Shown: positions 5,984-8,086 of the stretch, in pieces
How positions within the stretch are numbered: the first letter of the stretch is position 1
Layout: every line of letters begins with the position of its first letter
Notes under the pieces: model-generated
Databases searched by the model: none
What the model saw: the letters and a program-made list of their open reading frames with translations, nothing else
Told to the model about the DNA's origin: nothing
Program-made: the position numbers and the translations under genes
NCBI GenBank assembly: GCA_947372405.1
Contig: CANBTO010000212.1
Span: forward strand, 1 to 8,086
DNA length: 8,086 bases
Direction: 5' to 3'
From: Verrucomicrobiaceae bacterium
GTDB taxonomy: Bacteria > Verrucomicrobiota > Verrucomicrobiae > Verrucomicrobiales > Akkermansiaceae

Positions 5984-6385
5984 ATGCCAACCCATCCAAA
6001 TCCTCCTTTTCCTCAACGCCCGGCTCCACGCGTCGGTCTTCCGACGAACCATGGTGCCAGGAAGAAGTCCGCCGACGATCGCTTGTATGAGAAAGTGCTG
6101 GGGAATTTGCTGAAAACCGCAATCGCAATCGTCGTGATGGTCCTGGTGTTCAAGGGAATCGTTCAATTGATGGATTCCAAAAAACTGCCGCTTCTCAAGG
6201 TTTCGCAAGAAGCGATGCATAATGACGGGGAGTTCACCATTTCGACGGAGTATGGATTCGTCCGGGAAGCCTATCAGCCCGATGGCGGGAAGATGTCGCC
6301 GGATGAACTGAAGAGGTTGGCAGAGCAACCAGACCCCAAGTTCAACTATGAACTGGTTGATCCATCCAGCCCAAGTCAATGGTGA
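5984..6385 (+). CDS. Single-span membrane protein, function unknown
   Basis: A 133-residue protein. Residues 1-30 are Pro-, Arg- and Lys-rich (starting MPTHPNPPFP, with ARKKS near 25-29). They are followed by an amphipathic stretch DDRLYEKVLGNLLKT (31-45), one strong membrane span at about 43-63 (TAIAIVVMVLVFKGIVQLM) and a polar C-terminal part of about 70 residues. The basic residues before the span predict a cytoplasmic N-terminus and an outer, periplasmic C-terminal domain, which is acidic and Pro-rich at the end (NYELVDPSSPSQW). The clean split of polar and hydrophobic parts supports this strand over an overlapping minus-strand frame. No family is recognised. The start is uncertain: no Shine-Dalgarno, and a hairpin just before it. 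It is isolated between two repeat clusters and may be lineage-specific. Confidence 0.7.
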   Translation: MPTHPNPPFPQRPAPRVGLPTNHGARKKSADDRLYEKVLGNLLKTAIAIVVMVLVFKGIVQLMDSKKLPLLKVSQEAMHNDGEFTISTEYGFVREAYQPDGGKMSPDELKRLAEQPDPKFNYELVDPSSPSQW

Positions 6386-6459
6386 TGGGAGGAGCTTTCG
6401 GGACGGGCGTCTCACGGAGTTGCCGCTTCAAATCCTCCGTTAGCGAATCGGACTTGCCA

Positions 6460-6522
6460 GGCCGTAGTGGCCGCATTCTTACGAATGCGCCTACGTGGCG
6501 TAGGCGCGCTGGTAACAGCGCG
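6460..6522. repeat. Chain of palindromic hairpins
   Basis: Three strong hairpins follow each other and share arms. A, 6472-6489: CGCATTC/GAATGCG, loop TTAC. B, 6487-6507: GCGCCTAC/GTAGGCGC, loop GTGGC. C, 6505-6522: CGCGCTG/CAGCGCG, loop GTAA. A weaker GGCC-GTAGT-GGCC (6460-6463 with 6469-6472) precedes them. Each neighbour pair overlaps by three bases (6487-6489, 6505-6507). It is about 75 bases beyond the stop of the preceding gene. There is no T-run, so a terminator role is not evident. Confidence 0.75.
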
Positions 6523-6559
6523 AAAAGTGGATGCGTGGCGGAGGAAATGCCGGGATGGG

Positions 6560-6587
6560 GAGGGAATGGTGGGCGGATGTGAATCCG
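6560..6587 (+). repeat. 28-bp dispersed repeat, copy 2
   Basis: It begins GAGGGAATGGTGGG and ends GGATGTGAATCCG. It matches 5817-5844 at 25 of 28 positions. It lies between the hairpin chain and the TIR-bounded element. Confidence 0.6.
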
Positions 6588-6589
6588 GT

Positions 6590-6600
6590 TACTCTGACCC
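6590..6600 (+). repeat. Left 11-bp direct repeat flanking the 276-bp element
   Basis: TACTCTGACCC, identical to 6877-6887 and directly adjoining the left terminal inverted repeat. It may be a target-site duplication. The word is also of a type often seen in bacterial intergenic repeats, so it could belong to the repeat itself. Confidence 0.55.
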
Positions 6601-6876
6601 GAATGGCACGGGATTAAGCATGATTTCGTGCGATTCAATTGAAACCGGTCCGTCATCCAAGAACGGTAGGGCGACGCGGCCTCGCGGAGCCGACTTGGCC
6701 GCCGGAGGCGGAATCTACGGCTTTGATCCCGCCTCCCGGCGTTCCCCTTGCGGGGCACATCGCGTTCGCTCGTGTCCATGTCGCTCCGCTCCGTTCCGGG
6801 CCGGTTCGCCCTACCTTGATTTCGAAAGCCTCACACCAGCGCAAATCATGAAACCAGCCTTAATCCCGCGCCATTC
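6601..6876. mobile_element. MITE-like 276-bp element with 18-bp terminal inverted repeats
   Basis: The left end GAATGGCACGGGATTAAG (6601-6618) and the right end CTTAATCCCGCGCCATTC (6859-6876) are inverted repeats with 17 of 18 matches. A second inner pair is CATGATTT (6619-6626) and AAATCATG (6843-6850). Perfect 11-bp direct repeats TACTCTGACCC abut both ends. Inside is another inverted-repeat unit at 6665-6815. There is no transposase or credible gene. The form fits a non-autonomous mobile element, or a nested insertion of one into another. Confidence 0.6.
6665..6815. repeat. Inner 151-bp inverted-repeat unit
   Basis: GGTAGGGCGA (6665-6674) and TCGCCCTACC (6806-6815) are perfect 10-bp inverted ends. 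Inside, a long hairpin pairs 6700-6715 with 6725-6741 (one bulge at 6735, one mismatch, 9-nt loop), followed by a small CCCC-TTGC-GGGG stem near 6744-6755. I recall GGTAGGGCG-type palindromic repeats as common in verrucomicrobial intergenic DNA; this is not checked. Confidence 0.55.
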
Positions 6877-6887
6877 TACTCTGACCC
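6877..6887 (+). repeat. Right 11-bp direct repeat flanking the 276-bp element
   Basis: TACTCTGACCC, the second copy of 6590-6600, directly adjoining the right terminal inverted repeat. Confidence 0.55.
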
Positions 6888-6983
6888 CATTCATTCCCCC
6901 GGCGCCATCAACCCTGCGCGAGTCTCGCACGTGAGGGGGCAGCCGTCCCCGCCCATGCCCTTTGTTCACGGATGTGGACCGCC

Positions 6984-7004
6984 CCGCTGCAAGGATTGCG
7001 GCGG
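6984..7004 (-). terminator. Hairpin after the minus-strand exported protein gene
   Basis: CCGCTGCA (6984-6991) faces TGCGGCGG (6997-7004) around a 5-nt loop; 7 of 8 pairs are Watson-Crick, the eighth being a wobble on the plus strand only. Read on the minus strand it lies 18 bases after the stop at 7023. No T-run follows, so it is at best a weak or non-classic terminator. Confidence 0.3.
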
Positions 7005-7022
7005 AGCGATTCCGTTTCACGC

Positions 7023-7853
7023 TTATGGCTTGATGACCATGACATTGAAGGCATCGCCGGACTCCATCGCGGTCGTATTGTCTTCATTGAAGATCGTCCA
7101 TTTGCCGTTAATGAAATAGACCCCGACGGTCTGCGGGTGATTGTGATTGACCGAAGTGTCCTTCGTCCAATTGTGCGTGACGATCAGGATGGCATTGGGA
7201 TCGCCATTGCAGAGGGGATTGTCGATGGTGGTGATGTGCTTGGCGGCACCGGAGATGCTTCCGGCCGTGGCGCTGTGAACGAAGGCGAAAGTCCCCGTGT
7301 TGATTCCGGCTCCGGGCGCGCGCAGTCCGGTGGCGGAGACCGTTCCGGCGACATCCAGCTTGGTGCTTGGTTTGATTGTCCCGATGCCGACATTGCCGCT
7401 TGTCGCAACAGTGAGCTGCTGGGCTCCATTGTTCGTGAAAAAATGCAGCGGGTCATTGCTGATGGTTCCGAACCATCCGCCAGAAGGGTCAAGGTAGGTG
7501 CTCACGCGGCGTGTGCCATTGGTGTGTTCGATGCCGTAGCGGTTGCATTGCACTGTCAGCTTGTTCGTAGGTGTGGACGTGCCGATTCCCACCCTGCCAT
7601 TCCAGAAGACATTCGAACCATTCGCCAACCAGACTCCGATGCGGGAATCCAGCTTTGACATCGTGACGCATCCATCCACGAGTTTGCTCGTGGTGATGCT
7701 GCCATTGGGAATTGCCGCCGCCACGAAGCTCGGGCCGGAAACCGCAGAGCCGGAGTTGGACGGAGCGGTTTGCGCGTTGATGTTTCCCGCCGATGCAAGA
7801 AGCAGCAATCCGGCTCCGGTTGCGGCGAGTGATGTCTTGGTTTGTTTTTTCAT
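7023..7853 (-). CDS. Exported protein with GIGT tail-fibre-like repeats and a DUF7452-like C-terminus
   Basis: A 276-residue exported protein. The start at 7851-7853 is chosen because it opens a clear Sec signal peptide: MKKQTK, hydrophobic TGAGLLLLASAG, likely cut after A27 (INA-Q). The frame stays open to 8009, but those 52 extra codons would bury the signal. Residues 28-85 are a low-complexity linker with IPNGSITTSKLVDG (48-61), as in phage-tail-fibre-like surface proteins. Two repeats follow 67 residues apart: RVGIGTSTPTNKLTV (87-101) and NVGIGTIKPSTKLDV (154-168), the GIGT-x-P-x-KL motif of fibre and adhesin stalks. The C-terminal ~95 residues (FAFVHSATAGSISG, TTIDNPLCNGDPNAILIVTH, VGVYFINGKWTIFNED, DAFNVMV) resemble DUF7452, of unknown function. 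No intramolecular chaperone (endosialidase) domain is seen. Probably surface-exposed or secreted. Its own transcription unit; no Shine-Dalgarno. Confidence 0.88.
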   Translation of the reverse strand: MKKQTKTSLAATGAGLLLLASAGNINAQTAPSNSGSAVSGPSFVAAAIPNGSITTSKLVDGCVTMSKLDSRIGVWLANGSNVFWNGRVGIGTSTPTNKLTVQCNRYGIEHTNGTRRVSTYLDPSGGWFGTISNDPLHFFTNNGAQQLTVATSGNVGIGTIKPSTKLDVAGTVSATGLRAPGAGINTGTFAFVHSATAGSISGAAKHITTIDNPLCNGDPNAILIVTHNWTKDTSVNHNHPQTVGVYFINGKWTIFNEDNTTAMESGDAFNVMVIKP

Positions 7854-8086
7854 GCTGGTTGTCGGGTTTTGTGTTGTGGTCGCAGGAAATTCGCCTTCGG
7901 CGGGTGCTTCCAGAAACGGACAGGAAGAAAGAATCCTCCAATCCGGCTTGCTGAGGACTCCGATGGTTGCGGAACGATCCAACCCATCGACTATGGATAT
8001 CCGGTCCATTTTGCCAAGATCGTTTTGGTTGCTGTCGTTTTTGGCGGCATTTGATTGTCACCGGGCTGGTCCCGGCGAAGGCCATG
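7854..8086. other. Upstream region of the exported protein gene
   Basis: About 230 bases up to the right edge without a supported gene. On the minus strand TTGGCA near 8018-8013 followed by CATAGT 16 bases later is a faint promoter-like pair, more than 130 bases from the start codon, too weak to claim. Frames covering this part read as non-coding. Confidence 0.4.

Larger units (their letters stand above)
6386..7022. other. Repeat-rich intergenic region
   Basis: About 640 bases between convergent genes with no credible coding sequence. In order it holds a chain of hairpins (6460-6522), a second copy of the 28-bp repeat (6560-6587), a 276-bp element with terminal inverted repeats (6601-6876) containing a smaller inverted-repeat unit, a featureless stretch (about 6888-6983), and a hairpin at 6984-7004. 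Open frames here are Arg/Pro/Gly-rich translations of palindromic DNA. Confidence 0.7.

Noticed and set aside
5945..6415. A 156-codon minus-strand frame opposite the single-span membrane protein
   Set aside because: The plus-strand product has a sensible basic-membrane-acidic layout; the minus product is His/Arg/Trp-rich without order. Not fully excluded.
6467..6934. Open frames on both strands through the repeat cluster, including ones rich in RSAA- and GRGR-like words
   Set aside because: They are translations of palindromic, GC-rich repeats. Similar words are often misannotated as small proteins.
6972..7658. A 228-codon plus-strand open frame
   Set aside because: It is antisense to the exported GIGT/DUF7452-like protein and has no signal, domain or plausible composition of its own.
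7854..8009. A longer N-terminus (52 extra codons) for the exported GIGT protein
   Set aside because: It would place the signal peptide internally, and the extra residues look non-coding.

Overview
The window looks like a chromosomal stretch from a moderately GC-rich Gram-negative bacterium, most likely a member of the Verrucomicrobiota close to Luteolibacter. That placement is inference. It rests on the style of the DUF2071 protein, the exported protein with GIGT repeats and a DUF7452-like end, the small membrane proteins, the near absence of Shine-Dalgarno sequences, and intergenic DNA packed with short palindromic repeats. No rRNA, tRNA, CRISPR array, phage or transposase gene was found.

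Left part (1-1609, minus strand): a two-gene operon. A ParA/Soj-type partition ATPase is followed 13 bases later by a MeaB/ArgK GTPase that runs off the left edge. No parB, parS site or methylmalonyl-CoA mutase gene is visible.

Middle part (1913-5170, plus strand): a two-span membrane protein, a DUF2071 protein, an exported META-domain (HslJ-like) protein, and an exported protein of five exact 48-residue propeller-like repeats plus an Ig-like domain. A MITE-like insertion of about 250 bp lies directly after the META gene.

Right part (5171-8086): two small membrane protein genes on the plus strand are separated and followed by repeat-rich intergenic DNA. This DNA holds three copies of a GCGGCGGA-type sequence (two of them perfect palindromes), two copies of a 28-bp motif, a chain of three hairpins, and a 276-bp element with 18-bp terminal inverted repeats inside an 11-bp direct repeat. 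On the minus strand at the far right is an exported protein with two tail-fibre-like GIGT motifs and a DUF7452-like C-terminus.

Apart from the parA-meaB pair, the genes appear to be independent transcription units of housekeeping or envelope character. No coherent new defence or metabolic system is visible. The most notable content is the set of non-coding, transposon-like and palindromic repeats.
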